Positions 14,140-26,828 of a DNA stretch of 64,000 nt are shown piece by piece. Each line of letters starts with the position of its first letter. Positions within the stretch are counted from its first letter, which is position 1. The stretch is from Pelodera strongyloides. Lineage: Eukaryota > Nematoda > Chromadorea > Rhabditida > Rhabditidae. The position numbers were made by a program, and so were the translations under genes. The notes below the pieces were generated by a model. That model ran no database searches, was not told where the DNA came from, and saw nothing but the letters and a program-made list of their open reading frames with translations. The DNA lies in contig JAANDG010000175.1 in assembly GCA_036852015.1 (NCBI GenBank), forward strand, positions 124,001 through 188,000. Reading direction: 5' to 3'.

Positions 14140-16580
14140 GTTAGTCTTTGTTTATTTTGAGGTTGTTTTTTTATGTGTAAGTAAAGCGCTGTATTATACT
14201 TCCTACTTGTTAAGTTAATCTCTTCCAGGCGCTCTGTTCGGAGGAATTGTGTCAGTTGTGCTGTAGAGAGTCATTGGTGGGTGGTTTTATTTTTTAATCC
14301 CCATTCTCATTCAGTGTTTCACTTTTTTCCCGGTTAGTATGGTGGGATGGATTTGTAATTTACACTGGTTTATATTAAATCCTGTCGAGATTACTCGTCA
14401 AGATTTTTTTAAGATGAAGACGGAATCGTTTGAGGAGACATGTGCACGTGCAATGGAACTTTTCAGAAAGGTAAGCGACTACGACAAATATGATTTTTGA
14501 TAATTTTGGCCTGTTGTGTAAATGTGATTGGTGGAGGTGTAGCACCTTTTACGTCACAGTGGTCACTGCTGAGGAGCTGAGGGAGAAAAAAACTCATAGG
14601 GAAGCCGTTTTCCGGTATAAAATGATTCTTTGTCTGACCAGCGTGCTAAAAAGTACATTACAGGTCTTAGCCGTCGTATTGTGGCAAATGTAACTGTTAG
14701 TTTGTATTCCGACTGTTACCACATCAATTTTAGATCCCCGTTCTCCGTGACTGGGAGAAGAGGTCTTCGGTGAAGGCTTCAGAATTGGGAACCACTTATT
14801 CGTATGCCATATGTAACCGTTTCATACAGAAACTGAAGAACTTGTCTAGGTATTATTTATATTCTTTAATTTGTGTGCATTCGTTTACGTACGGTTGTAT
14901 GTTCCGTTTGTTTGATTTGGTGTATTTCTGTTTGTGACGACACCGAGAGGCCGAGGGCAGAGTTAAAATCTACTTATAACATAACAATCATTGCTACAGG
15001 ACTTCACGTGCTCGTCGTGCTTTTGAAGTGGTGGAAGTATGCCAAGAATGTTTTCTCTGTGAAAAACACGGACATCCGTGCATCGCATTTAACCCAGAGA
15101 TTTTGGGAGACGTGAGTGCTATTCAAAAAATTCCTGAACTTATGAAAGCAGTCTTTTTGTTGTTATCAGCGTGGAACTTACAGTATGTATGTGTTTTTCG
15201 ATAGCGAAGCTGGTTGATGTGATTAGGCAGTCTCATTTCCTTATTGTGTTTTACATTTTCTTTCTCAGAACGTGGCCTTCCCTGTTCCCCTCACTTCTGA
15301 CGAATGGAAAGAAGTAGAAAGCGCTCTTGTCACACCCGCTACCGTTGTGGTCAGAATATTGCCTGATGGTAGGTGTTTTATGCAAATTTGCGTTTTTACA
15401 AGAGCGCGCTGTCGCTTGCCCACTTCTAAAATCGTGCCAGTTCTTTGCCCTTATGGGGATCGTGATATTGAAAATGTTTGCATATTTTAGGTCGGTTAGA
15501 GAACTTTTGTGACGAATGTTTTGAAACGAAGCTTCGCATCGCGAACGACAATAAGTTTATCTATGACACGTCGTTTATCTACATCAAAATAGTTGGTTTC
15601 ATTTTTTTACATTTTTTTTATAGTTGGGTTGTATGTATGTTTAGTGTCTTTAGCCTGAATCATTATGTTTACTAGGTTGTCGATTGAGACAAAAAGGTAA
15701 TTATGGAAATAAATTAGCGTGTTTACACGCAAACTTCATCCGGGCGGGGTTTTCTTTGATGTGTACATAACATTGACAAAGCGTGTATTACGAGACTCTA
15801 TTTCAGCAAGAAGACGATGAACCACCGGAGACGTGTGCTCCTTCTGTCCGTGGAAAGACTGCCCCGTCTACGAGGAGGACGGCAGCCAAACAACTGCTCA
15901 AGTGAGTCTTTGGCAACCTAAAACTACTCCTCAAGAGAGTGCGTACAGTCCAGTGTCCAAAACGTATGATATATTTCGTTCGTGACCGGGTGACGTTCGT
16001 CCTGACGCCCTGAGTAGGTAGAGTCGACGATGAGCTCCACTTTAGCGGTTTTACCGTCGACCTGACTGCTTCTTCCTTTCAGAATCCGAATGTCGAGCAG
16101 TCAAACTGTGAAGGAAATGAAACTCAAGCTCTATCAGCTAACTCAGCAGTCTCCTTCGGATCAACTTCTTTACTCGTCGGTTCGTTTTACATATTACATT
16201 TTGCTTATCATAGAATTTGACACAGTGCAAGTGTTTTTTTTTGCTCTTTTATTTATATAAGCTCGAAGATTCTACATATTATCTTTTATTATGGCCTTGT
16301 TTTGTATTTTGTATGTATGATACGTAGTCTGTAGTCTCTTGTTTCAGTTTCCGTAGAGTTTAACCTATTCTTACTTTGTACTCGAATCTCGAATTGTATT
16401 TAGGTGGGCGGTGAAGTGTTATCGGATGAGTGTACTTTGGAGGCGGCTCGAATTCTGCCTCTGAACCAGACGAATCCCGTGTTGTTGGTCGTACAGGGCA
16501 CTAAGGGAACTACTATCGTTCCCACCGAAGAATCGAGAGAAATTGAGAGAGGATTCACTGACACAGCACTTGCACACTAG
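6380..16580 (+). CDS. usp-48: ubiquitin carboxyl-terminal hydrolase 48 (USP48) homolog
   Basis: Thirty-six exons join in frame to 1170 residues (human USP48 is about 1035): 6380-6418, 6648-6760, 7052-7148, 7272-7364, 7488-7555, 7747-7828, 8037-8198, 8484-8620, 8725-8769, 8883-8999, 9259-9343, 9468-9584, 9711-9878, 10149-10280, 10503-10587, 10750-10826, 10939-10997, 11204-11330, 11502-11614, 11822-11935, 12165-12282, 12593-12652, 12885-12968, 13197-13271, 13542-13612, 13753-13838, 13956-14041, 14229-14276, 14414-14470, 14734-14849, 15000-15111, 15269-15368, 15491-15591, 15807-15901, 16083-16179, 16404-16580. The peptidase C19 domain has its Cys box (GLVNSGNFCYVNSFLQ, Cys107), the NEQQDAQEF box, a C-x2-C finger (RCPSCNK) and the His box (THCGHYYDV, His366) followed by YLYNDE. 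DUSP-like segments follow, including a RCPHG motif, then a C-terminal ubiquitin-like fold ending near LSDECTLEAA. The enzyme family removes ubiquitin from proteins; human USP48 is nuclear. The exon 21 donor (GTCCGA) and exon 33 donor (GTTGGT) are weak, and the N-terminal exon is the least certain. Confidence 0.93.
8634..8693. repeat. tandem duplication, unit about 29 bp
   Basis: Two copies of TAACTATGTGGATAGTATAG lie head to tail inside the intron between USP48 exons 8 and 9. Confidence 0.85.
14066..14139. repeat. (ATT)n microsatellite
   Basis: About 24 uninterrupted ATT units lie in the intron after USP48 exon 27. The long poly-Ile and poly-Leu frames over it are artefacts of the repeat. 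Confidence 0.97.
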
Positions 16581-17157
16581 AAGAAAGCAAAGGTTGGTTA
16601 GTACGAAGGGTAGTTACTGTATCATTTTGTTTGATTCTAGACCACAGGAACATCTAAAACCTATTGGTCCACTTTTCGTCATTAACCAACTGACTCATTT
16701 ATGAAATACGGGCATTGTTGTATTGATATATTGTATAGTTATACTAGTTAGGCCGACGTGTTTTGTTATAATGTCTATTTATTTATTCGAGTATTTAGTA
16801 ATTTATGAACTGCATGTATTCATGTAGTTGTTGGTATGAGGGTATATTGCTTCGTTGTGCGTGTTCATTCGAATGTTTGGGTTTGTTCTTTACTAGTTTT
16901 CGGTACGGTACCGGTATGGTATTGCTGTAGTGTAACATTCTAATGCAGTGTTGCGTGTTAACACTGCAGTTTGTTCGCTAGTCGATATTCGATATCATAG
17001 TGTTGTACTCTTAGTAGCATTGTTATTGGTCTTCTCCCCGTTGTCAAAGCGGTAGCACAAAACAGCGGCACCGGGCGTACGGCGTACTTTAGTTTTTATT
17101 TATTTGTCTAGCGAACTGTGCAACCTCCACTTACAGCACAATTTATTCCATCTCTCA

Positions 17158-17205
<48 letters not shown>

Positions 17206-19036
17206 CTGATTGAGTCACTTGTCAGTCTTTCACGTGCAGTTCTTCGCTTATATCAGCTGCCAATTTCGCTTTTTTATTTTATTTTCTGAAAGTATATAGC
17301 TCATCTGCAGCAGGTATTAAGGTGTTAAGATCTATTTATATTTGTTCGTTTGTTCCTTTCTTCACCATCACTACTGTAGTTCGTGTGCTTGGTTTCTGTT
17401 TTTGGAAATCGAAATGGAAATTCTTTGATTAGTGATGCACTCGGGATTGTATCAGTGTCGTTAATTATTACTTGTTTGTATACTTGGAGTTTATTAGTTT
17501 ATTTGTGTTTTGTCTCTTCCTCTTTCTTTGTTCCTCGTCTAGACTGTAAACATGTTATTTCACACTAACTATTCGCTGTTCGCTATCTACTTGTATCTTG
17601 AAAGAAAAGGAAGAGGGTAACGGTATCGATTTTCTCTGTATTTTTTGCGTAAGGTGTTTTACGGATATCTCAGTTATCGGGGTAGGTGTGTTTTGAGTTA
17701 TGCAATCGTTTTATAGAAGCACCTTTGGAATAATAGGAGTTATTCACGTGTTTGTGCTGCTCATTTGGTATTAGTTATCCTTCGTGGTTATTGAAACGTT
17801 TACTACGTTTGTTTCACTCGATACTAGAGAATCGTTAGTTAGAAGTACTTTTTTATATTCTTTATATCTTTCTCAGATATCATATACGTCAGTTTTGTGT
17901 TCTTTACGTATTGTTATTTTTTAGTCGATATGACTTTGACTGTTGTTTCGACTCGTTCGTGTACTCGTCTTATGTTGTGGCTTGCCCAAACCACTTTGGA
18001 TATTTAGTTTTACTGCTGAAGAGCTGAAGTGTTACAGGAATTTATTAAACATTATATTTATTAATCTTTATTAGGCCTCTTTATTCCGTGTCTCATACTG
18101 GTTGACGCTTACTCGTATTTTGTTACGCGTCAAATGTCTTGTTGTTTTGTATTTCACCGTTCCTTTTTATTTGTCAATACTGTGCACGTATCCATTTACG
18201 ATGTATTTAAAAATAATAAATTTATATCAAAATTAACAAATTGTGATTAATTCGTACATAAATTGGCGTTACGTTGCTTCGCCGTATACTGTATCTTTTT
18301 TATTTGCTCTTCTTGTATTAAGTTTTGCCCGTATATATTTTCCACTTGATTGTTCGGTCTCCGTCCGCTTTATTTCATGAGCAATATATTTTAATCGTCA
18401 TGTCTGCCGAATTCTTTGTGTTGTATTGCAAGAGTCCAATCACTTTGTTGTAGTATGCTTGGTACGTTATCAGTATACTTATCATATGTGCCATTGCTTG
18501 TTTACCTATAAGAATCTTTGTTATCTTATAAACCACTAAGCTTTTCCCAGTAATGAAAGTGATGAAATGTGGGACTGACTAGTCACGTTGTTGGGTCTTT
18601 TGGGGTTTTGGGCCCTCTTGCACGGCTTGACCATTGTCTGCATCTCTTAGTTCCACATGCACTCTCTCCACCGTCTGACATCCACTCAGGGTCGATGCGA
18701 AAGAAAAACGATCGTTTTCCTTGCTCTACTTTCGCATTCTTCCCATTTTACTTGTTTGTTTCCTTCCCGAAATCTTCTTTCTACTTGTTCTTTGCACTCT
18801 CTAATTATTACGTCATGTTTCATGCTTTTCCGTCGAACATGTCTCACTTTTACATGCTCTCTCACATTCGAAATTGATCTTTGAAACTTTGAATAGAAAT
18901 TGGTAAACAACCGTGTTTTTTTTACTCAGCTGTTACTTTGTACTTGTTGTGCCCCCTTTGATTGTATTGATTTTGGTGGTTATTCTGTCAATACTTTCCT
19001 ACACATTGCTACTAACTACTGACTTTTCTAAACAAA
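16581..19036. other. USP48 3' region and TSPO upstream region
   Basis: This is T-rich DNA with no convincing exon. It probably holds a long USP48 3' UTR and the TSPO promoter and 5' leader. An AATAAA occurs near 18217. Short frames at 18569-18910 exist on both strands, but they lack family signals. Confidence 0.45.
17162..17202. repeat. (CT)n microsatellite
   Basis: About 20 perfect CT units lie downstream of the USP48 stop codon. Confidence 0.95.
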
Positions 19037-20583
19037 ATGAGTCTGCAGGTGGAAACGCTTTCAAATATGCCCTTCTGGACCAATCAGGTGTGTTTAATTA
19101 TATATATATATATATATTTATAAGAATAAGGTTCGTTCGTTGTAACTGTAACTTCAATAAGCAGCTTCACGGTGAATTTTTGAAGGGTTTCGTAAACTTT
19201 GTATTGTATTAGTTTACGTGCGATTTTTTTTTGTTTTATCCAGCTTCGTTTTAAAGGGACGGGCCCATCAAAATAAACCTATAGTTTGCATGTTTTTATA
19301 ATCTGTATAAAGGGGGTTTATTATAATATATGTACACTAAGTTACGGCTAGACTGAAATTTTTCGGTGTCGATAAACTCAAAAGTATACCGTAGAAGACC
19401 AACAATTGCACCCTTATTTCCTTACCGCGTCTCCCGAGGATACATCGCTCTGATTGGGACCCGGGAGACCATCTGTCCATAGAGCCACATTCCCCCGGGA
19501 CACGCGACAAGAAAATAGGGTGCAATTGTGTGTCTTCTACAGTATACTTTTGAGTTTATCGACACCGAAAAATTTCGGCGGGATAAACTCTAGCCGAAAC
19601 TTAGTGTACATATATTATAATAAACCCCCTTTATACAAATTATAAAAACATGCAAAATATGGGTTTATTTTGATGGGCCCGTCCCTTTAATCGAGATTTC
19701 GCATAACACTGTTTACTTAATCGATTATATGTGGTAGTTTTAATGGCGATAACAAGTAGGTGAGGTGGTACTTGTACTTGGGGTTCTGTTCTTTAGAATG
19801 TCCCCTGATGCTCTTGTTATACAAACTATTTGTGCTTTCTTTGTAGGACACTCGCAATGCCCTCCTCAGTACTTTGATTCCCGGAGGAGCTGCGGTGGCT
19901 GCATTTGCCACTTTTATCAATGACAAGGAATGTGTCAACTGGTGGATGGTACGGTTCATTGTTGTTTTTTATTGTCTTGAAGTGTCAGGCTTATGCTCAG
20001 CTAACTATCTGATGTCTAGGTAAAACTGTATTGAGCTTTCTCGCACGCGTACAAGGTAGAGTTGTTCACCGATGATTAAAGGGAAACATTATGGTTTTAT
20101 TACAGATAGTGTCACTTATGCAAATTTATATCGAAATGTCGGCCAGTGGGTTAGTTGATACTGTGGCTCTTTGAGGCGCTTCATTTTTCCTACGTTAAAG
20201 TTGGAATGGCGCGTTTCATAACACGATATTGGTAGGTAGCCTTGTATGTATACTGTAACTATTCAATGCCAATATATGTGTGTTGCAGACAGTGAAGAAG
20301 CCGGAATGGGCGCCGAAAGACGTGAGAATTTACTCGGTGATCGATGTGGCCACCCTTTCGCCTCTTGGATACGCCAGCTATTTGGTCTACAAGAATGGAG
20401 GAGGTATCTTATAGTTATTCTAATCGATATCTCCACATTATCCACTTTTCATGTGTGCCTACTACTTATTGTTACACATTTTTTTTAGAAACTTTTGTCA
20501 GGAATTGTGAGATATCTTAACCTATGTAGTATCTATGAATTGTCCCTCATTCAGGAAATGTAGACGAATATACACACATTGAG

Positions 20584-20681
<98 letters not shown>

Positions 20682-21716
20682 AATTGATTTTATTGCAGGC
20701 TTCGACTACACTGACACCCGTATTGCTCTTGGTCTTTACGGAGCAAACCTTGTCATTGCTCTTGCTACTATCCCACTTGTCAAGAAGAGAAATCTCAAAT
20801 GTGTACGATATTTAACTTTATTTGTTGTTGTTCAACTACTTGATTTTCCTCATAGTGTGTCTGTGCGTAACATCAGGACATGCCCTAGACCGAGTTGGTT
20901 GTTTTGGGATAAATTGCGCATAGAAACAGGAAGGTGAATCCAATGGCTATGTACTTTGTCCGATTGTGACATGTGTTTCTGAAACCATGGTTCTTTATAT
21001 GCTCATTCTGTATATTACGCTAATATTTGTTCAAGCAGTGGGTTGACCTTGTCTCGCATATATTCGTTTTCCATTGAGTGCCCCTATTTCAGTTGGCCAG
21101 CAACACCCTCCTGCTCCATGCTACCGCGGCTGCAGCTGCATATGCTTTCTACAAGGCGAGTTATTTGTTGATTTATTTTTTCATTCATTTAATTAATATG
21201 CGATTAGTTTGCTGTCAATTTAGAACTTCAACACATATATCGCGTAATATTCCTTGTTATTGTTGCTCGATGAGGCAGTTCAACGCAGTGTTTCAAAAAT
21301 GTTTTATAGGTACACAATCTTTTGATAATTATTCAATGGGGTTTATATAATAGTTTATTGATACACACATCGAAACATGCAATCAAAAGGATACCCTAAG
21401 ACGAACGGCTTCACAACAGTTCCTACTAACAAGGGTCCAAACTAAAACACATACATATTGCTATAAAGATCATACTTAATACTATGCAGAATAAATTATC
21501 TGTTAATTTCTCTACTTTTAAAACGTCTTTATTTACCGCCTTTATCTAACGATTTTGTTAATGTTTCTGCAATGCAAGCAATAATTTTTACCAATTGCTG
21601 TTTAGATCGATAACAGAGCTGGTTATCTGATGATCCCATATGCTGCGTGGACCGCTTTCTATGCTTTCCTCGCGTATTCGATTAAGAGGGAAAATGAAAT
21701 TGTCAAGGATCTTTGA
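19037..21716 (+). CDS. tspo-1: translocator protein (TSPO / peripheral benzodiazepine receptor)
   Basis: Six exons (19037-19087, 19847-19948, 20289-20403, 20699-20802, 21093-21155, 21606-21716) join in frame to 181 residues, close to the usual 160-190. The family is an outer mitochondrial membrane protein of five helices that binds porphyrins, cholesterol and drug ligands. The family core is clear: KKPEWAPKD (compare KPSWHPP in vertebrates), then GYASYLVYK before a GGG turn, ALGLYGANL, and a last helix reading MIPYAAWTAFYAFLAYSIKR. LAYSIKR fits the loose CRAC sterol-binding pattern. The chosen ATG follows AAACAAA, and its exon splices in phase to the first helix. Intron 5 uses a GC donor (AAG then GCGAGT); the nearest GT would bring an early stop. 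Intron 1 holds a 440-bp palindromic MITE. It lies 689 bp before SMN on the same strand, so an operon is possible but unproven. Confidence 0.95.
19251..19690. mobile_element. palindromic MITE (TTAAAGGGACGGGCCCATC family) in TSPO intron 1
   Basis: The terminal inverted repeats read TTAAAGGGACGGGCCCATCA, with the inverted copy at the right end. The arms of nearly 200 bp pair closely, including the stretch AAACTCAAAAGTATACYGTA. The centre is a GC-rich patch around CCCGGGAGACC. The TTAA ends are intact. It has no coding capacity. Confidence 0.85.
20584..20680. repeat. (ATT)n microsatellite
   Basis: About 32 ATT units with one AGT interruption lie directly before the acceptor of TSPO exon 4. The poly-leucine frame over it is an artefact. 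Confidence 0.96.
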
Positions 21717-22059
21717 ATACGTAAAGATCCGTTTTTTCCTAATTTTGTACTGTAGATTTTTGTTTTCGTTTGCTTTTTAGGTCCCTCGCAGTCTTTATGG
21801 GAATTTAATTTAGACGTCTTTGTGCTTATTTTTTGTATAATATACATTGCATTGCATACAAATGAGATATTGTTATTCTTCAAGCTTCCCTGCGTAAGTA
21901 ATATATTTGTCTGTTCTTTTAGTTTTGTTAATTTTGTAACGTTTGACCGTATGCGTAATACTTGAATTTGTATATAAGTAAGTACAGTAGGCTTCCTAGC
22001 CTAGTCCTTAGCTCTTCTTAACTATTCAAGCGTTTCAATGGATATGAATGTGTAGAGTA

Positions 22060-22065
22060 AATAAA
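22060..22065 (+). terminator. probable TSPO polyadenylation signal
   Basis: An AATAAA hexamer lies about 345 bases after the TSPO stop codon and before SMN. An earlier variant signal could be used instead. Confidence 0.4.
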
Positions 22066-22404
22066 CACTTGATTTCCATTATGTCCTTGTTGCTCGACCT
22101 ATTTGTTTTTTGGCGAAAGAGATATTATTTGTACTTTTTACTTCGGATTCCGAAAGTAGGGGAAGGGTTCGGTGATTCTTTTCCCAGTGAAGGTCTCTCT
22201 CTATTTTTTTAGACGGGTTATTTGACATTTTAAGTTGGCCATTTGACATGCCTGTAAGGAATGAAAAGAGTAAGTTTTAAGATGTTTTATTTTGTTCGCT
22301 CGGTCTTCGTAAAGTTGTTGCTTTGTACAATTTCGACATTGTAATGTACCGCAACCTCTGATGAATATGTGTGCACTTATGAATTGCAGGAGCTAGGCAC
22401 AACT

Positions 22405-25346
22405 ATGTCTGGAGGTGTTTTGTTTAGTAAGAATAGGAAGGACAAGGTACGTTTTTTAGATCACTGTTATGGCTGGGAGATCGTATAGTGATTTAGTGAT
22501 ACACATGTGCCCGTGTCTGTAAACTACTGTAGAAGTTTCAACTGGTTGTCATGTAAGAAAAGCTTGTCATTAGTTTCCAGAACTTTTTAGTGGTGTTGCA
22601 CATGTATATTTACCTGTTCTCGCTCATCACGGAGGGTCACTAAGTGTAATCCCTACCTCTAGAGATTATCCAAATCTGTGGTTAGGCGACGCAAAAAGCA
22701 AGTAACACATGTTTAGAACTCGGAAATTGAGATGGAAGACGTCTGGGACGACACAGAACTGATCAAAATGTACGAAGAGAGTGTGTCGGCGGCATATGTT
22801 AGTTTTAAATGTAGCCTCTTTGTTAACCTTTCGTTACTTTACACGTTCGACTCGTACACGGTACACAGTTGAATAATTTGAAAAATAATGACGGAGTTGG
22901 AGTTGGATTAGAACTTGTTTCATTTTTTTTTGTGCGTCAATTTGTCTACCGTACTTAGATAGTTTACATTTGCAATGTTGCGTATGTGTTTAGCAGAAGC
23001 TGGAGGTTGCCGAAGGTTCGGGGTCGGCGAAGTGGACGGTTGGAGATCGTTGTTATGCGAAATATTCAGAAGACGGTGATTGGTATCTGGCAAAGGTGAC
23101 CGAAGTGCCTTCGGACTCGGATACTGTAAAGGTGCGTCTTCCAAAGGGATACTGTACGATGTGATTAGTTGGAGTTTGGATTACTGTATAGTGTTCCATT
23201 TTGGAGCCCTACCCGCTCTTAGTGCATAATAGTAATCATGTTAATGAGGACCAGATTCAAGTTCTTTTACAACTTTTCTAGTAGTCCTCGCTGTACAGCC
23301 TTATAGAAGTCCCGCTTTTGAAATCATGATGAAACTGATTCATTCAGGTCTCGTTTGATGGATACGACACCATGGAAGTGGTTCCACTCACGGATATTAT
23401 GGAGTGAGTCTTCTTACTTTTTCAAATTTTCCCCCTCGTTATGTAAGCTAGCGTTGGTTTTATTTTCTGTTCGTGTGCTTAGGCACACTAGCGACGGTTC
23501 CCTCAGCTATAGTGGCATCTGTCTGAGGCACACTTGCAATAACAATGTTTGTAAAGCATCAGTTATAGAGTAACTGAGCCGTCGACTTTTCCTGACCGAT
23601 ATCTTATATTTCAGCGAAGAAACATTTAATGCCGTCTGTGAAGACGATGAAGAAACGGAGGGCGAAGATTTTGTTCAACAGATTCCGCAGCAGCATTCTC
23701 ACAGACAACCAGAACGTGCGGAACCCAGCTCATCTGGTACTGTTTTGTTTTGGCTTAGGGGAATGTATCATTTATGGGTCCATCACTGAACCTCGTTTTA
23801 ATGGATTGTTCTTTCTTTTCTCTCTCCCCCTCTTCTCTCTCTTCTCTCTCGAGGAGTCGTTTGTCTTTGGTAGTTTGGTAGTGGTTCTCGTCTATCCCTG
23901 TGGGTTGTAGACTGACCCCCGGTATTTCTTCATATAATTATAAACAGTAATTCTTTGCTGTGTGCAAAATTCTGATTTCCACATACATTGTTTATACATA
24001 GTAAATCGTTGAATTCAATTGAATTGAGTTTGGATTGCTTATATTCAGGAACGAGCAATTCCCACAGTCGTCGGAGGAGCAACCCGCCTCATCCGAGAAG
24101 GGAAAGACATGGTCATGCTGCCCCTTCGACGTCGTTTAGAGCACCGGTGAGTTTTATTGGAACCGCGAGGAGCGACATATGGTTTCCGTTCGTTTTTTAG
24201 TGAATCGAAACCATATGCGCTTCCTCAAAGGGAGGAAATATTTTAATTTGTGACGTTGACGTTTATGCATTGTTCCATTTGCAAAAACGGCTCAACATGT
24301 GGTAGTGTTTGGTAAACGTTCCTAGCTCATTACTTGTTGCATGGTTGTGCCATTTCTGTTATTCCTTGAACGTATTTACAATTTAGATTCCTCACTTGGC
24401 TCCGCCCCCACCACCATCATTTTCCCACCTGGCCCCGCCCACAGATCAGGAGGCACTGAGTAGTATGCTAATGAGTTGGTACATGAGTGGATATCACACC
24501 GGGTACTATCAGGTCGGTTTTGTATTGGTCAGTGTGTGCGTGTGTGTGTATGGGTGTACACGATGTGTTTGTGAATAATTGTGTAGTGTGATCGAAACTA
24601 TTGAAATTAAGTGATTTATTACCAAAAGAATACAACCTATTTGTTACAAACGCAATGGTAGAAGCACATCTTGGAATAAAAATATAACACGATGATCCTG
24701 CTCTATTCATATTGATGGAGAGATATAAATAAGGTTAGGATTTAGTTGATTAATGAAGAAAGGATTGAATACGCGGAATCAAAAGCTTACCGTAATGTAA
24801 CAACATTACACCATCAAAGGGACAGGCCCATCAAAGTAAACCTATATTTACGAAACGTTCATAATGTATATAAAGCATTTTTATTACAATATATACAAAC
24901 CAAATTTCACCTACTTTCGCCCTCGAGGACTTTTTCCGATGTGCTCATCATCATATGTATACCATAAAGCTGCAGACTTCCAAGGTGTATATGCAAATCT
25001 AGCTCGCATTTTAATTTCTTAATAAATTTGCGTAGACAGCTTCGATCTCTGCAGTTTTACGGTATACATATGATGATGAGCACATCGGAAAAAGTCCTCG
25101 AGGGCGAAAGTAGGTGAAATTGGGTTTGTATATATTGTAATAAAAATGCTCTATACACATTATGAATACGTCGTAAATATAGGTTTACTTTGATGGGCCT
25201 GTCCCTTTAAACATGATATGGTAATATAGTAATCTGATTTCAGTATGTCATATCTGTATACTGTATCTAGTGCATCATTTGTTCAGTTATGTAAAATGGT
25301 TCAATTTCAGGCCCTGTCTGACGTGAAGCGTTCCTCACAGCAGTAA
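22405..25346 (+). CDS. smn-1: survival motor neuron (SMN) homolog
   Basis: Eight exons (22405-22446, 22717-22797, 22994-23131, 23348-23403, 23615-23736, 24049-24146, 24387-24512, 25311-25346) join in frame to 232 residues. SMN loads Sm proteins onto snRNAs in the cytoplasm and in nuclear bodies. In order: the Gemin2-binding helix [14 protein letters not shown] (residues about 22-35), a Tudor domain from [18 protein letters not shown] to [14 protein letters not shown], an acidic then basic linker with SRRR and HPRRER, a proline stretch (LAPPPPPSF), and the YG-box oligomerisation helix [18 protein letters not shown] (about 204-221). The tail [11 protein letters not shown] is on its own exon. 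In the Tudor cage the first human Tyr of VVYTGY is Phe here. TTGCAG 17 bases before the ATG may be a trans-splice site. Intron 7 holds a palindromic MITE. Confidence 0.95.
24815..25210. mobile_element. palindromic MITE (AAAGGGACAGGCCCATCAAAG family) in SMN intron 7
   Basis: The left end reads AAAGGGACAGGCCCATCAAA and the right end is its inverted copy ending in TTAA. The left TTAA has been lost. The arms pair through TTTTTCCGATGTGCTCATCA and its inverse. The element at 61539-61935 is a second, more decayed copy of the same family. Confidence 0.85.
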
Positions 25347-26828
25347 TTCGATGAAAATCGCTATATATTCAAGTCTGCTTGATTAATTTGCATGTTCAGA
25401 GGTTCAAGCTATGTTAGTCTCATTTTACTGATAGGTGCCTATCCGGTTATCTTTTTTCCTTGGCTCTTTTGCATTTTTGTTTTCCGTGGTACTGTTGGTT
25501 GATGTAATTACCATGCATACCTTATTTTTCGTGAATAATTTCTTATGTTAAAAGACGTGGGGTGTACTGTGTATTTTAAACTTATACGTTATACCTGTCA
25601 TACATTCCTGGTGAGTTTGTATTGTTGATTTATTTCGAAAGTAAAGTTTTATTATGTCTAGTTTGTTTTTATATTGAAGTTCCGTTCAACAAAGTTGGTG
25701 TCTACTCTTCTTCTCGCGCAATCGCCGCGCCCAAAAGAGTGCAAGTTGCGGTATGCGATATCCCACGTTTCTTCGGAATGTCTCCGAAATGTGCGCCGTG
25801 TTTTCGCCGCACTCTCTCTGCCGATGAACATGTGCGGCTGGATGCAATTGCGTAGTTTTAGCCGCGTAGGCAGACATTTTTTCAATATTTAACATTTTTT
25901 TTTCAATATTTAACAAAATATCACATAATAAATGAACAATTACAACATGGTTTCGTTCCGAGATCAGTACTAAAAGCGGTAAAATTTCGATGTAATATTC
26001 TACTTATGGTTAGTTTGTTCCCCGTATCCATAGAGGGAGGCTATAACAATTAGAGACATGTAACACACAGAACTCCAACAACACAGCAACCGTTATATTT
26101 CAAAGAGTTTTTGTTCTTGCCGTATGTTGTTGAGTTACTCCTCTTTGTATTCCGTTCGTCCAGTACCGCTCTGTAGTTAGTCTGTACTGTATCTACCGTA
26201 GTTAGACGTGAGCACTGCGATGTTCAACGTTTGTGTGTATTTTTGTTGGCCTACACCTGGCCTACACAGGGCGCAAATCAGGCACACTAGCGGCCCACCA
26301 TTTATGTGAGCCTCGGGTCACTTTCACCTGTGGTCGAAGTCTAGGCTAGATAGAGGCGGACGGTGGAGCGGAGCACAACAGTGTCAGCCGCGCACCGGCC
26401 AGGTTTCATCAATGTAGTACTTCCAGTTGTCTCCAGCTAGTGTGTGATCAGCCACTGCAAATGGGTGCACCTTGAGGTTGAGAGATAACCATTACATATT
26501 ACGCGTATTGTATTGACATACAGTACTCCAAGGCACAACACACCTCCCTTTTTATGTCCTACTGCCCATAATTTGTTTGCAAATAACAAATTATATTAGG
26601 AACAATAAGAAATAAGGTGATACTACTGTTAGTTGGAAACTGACCAACTTCTCAATGCAGAGGAAGCGATAAATGGCGAAGGTGTTTTTGTGAGAAGTTT
26701 GAGGCGCCAGTTAACATAGTAAGCGACAAATAAAAATATGTGTTGCTGCGCCTGTACCATGCTATTCATACAGCTCATATGAATGGTTTTGATGAAGAAC
26801 TTCGTGAAACGTAGCTTCTTTTTCTATA
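25347..26828. other. gene-poor stretch after SMN
   Basis: This holds the SMN 3' flank and then unassigned DNA. A GC-richer patch at 25705-25875 is open on both strands, but it has no recognisable domain and no consistent splice context. Confidence 0.4.

Noticed and set aside
20579..20815. Poly-leucine open frame
   Set aside because: It is the ATT microsatellite running into TSPO exon 4 in a wrong frame.
25658..25916. Open frames on both strands in a GC-rich patch
   Set aside because: Being open on both strands fits base composition better than coding, and no protein family is recognised.
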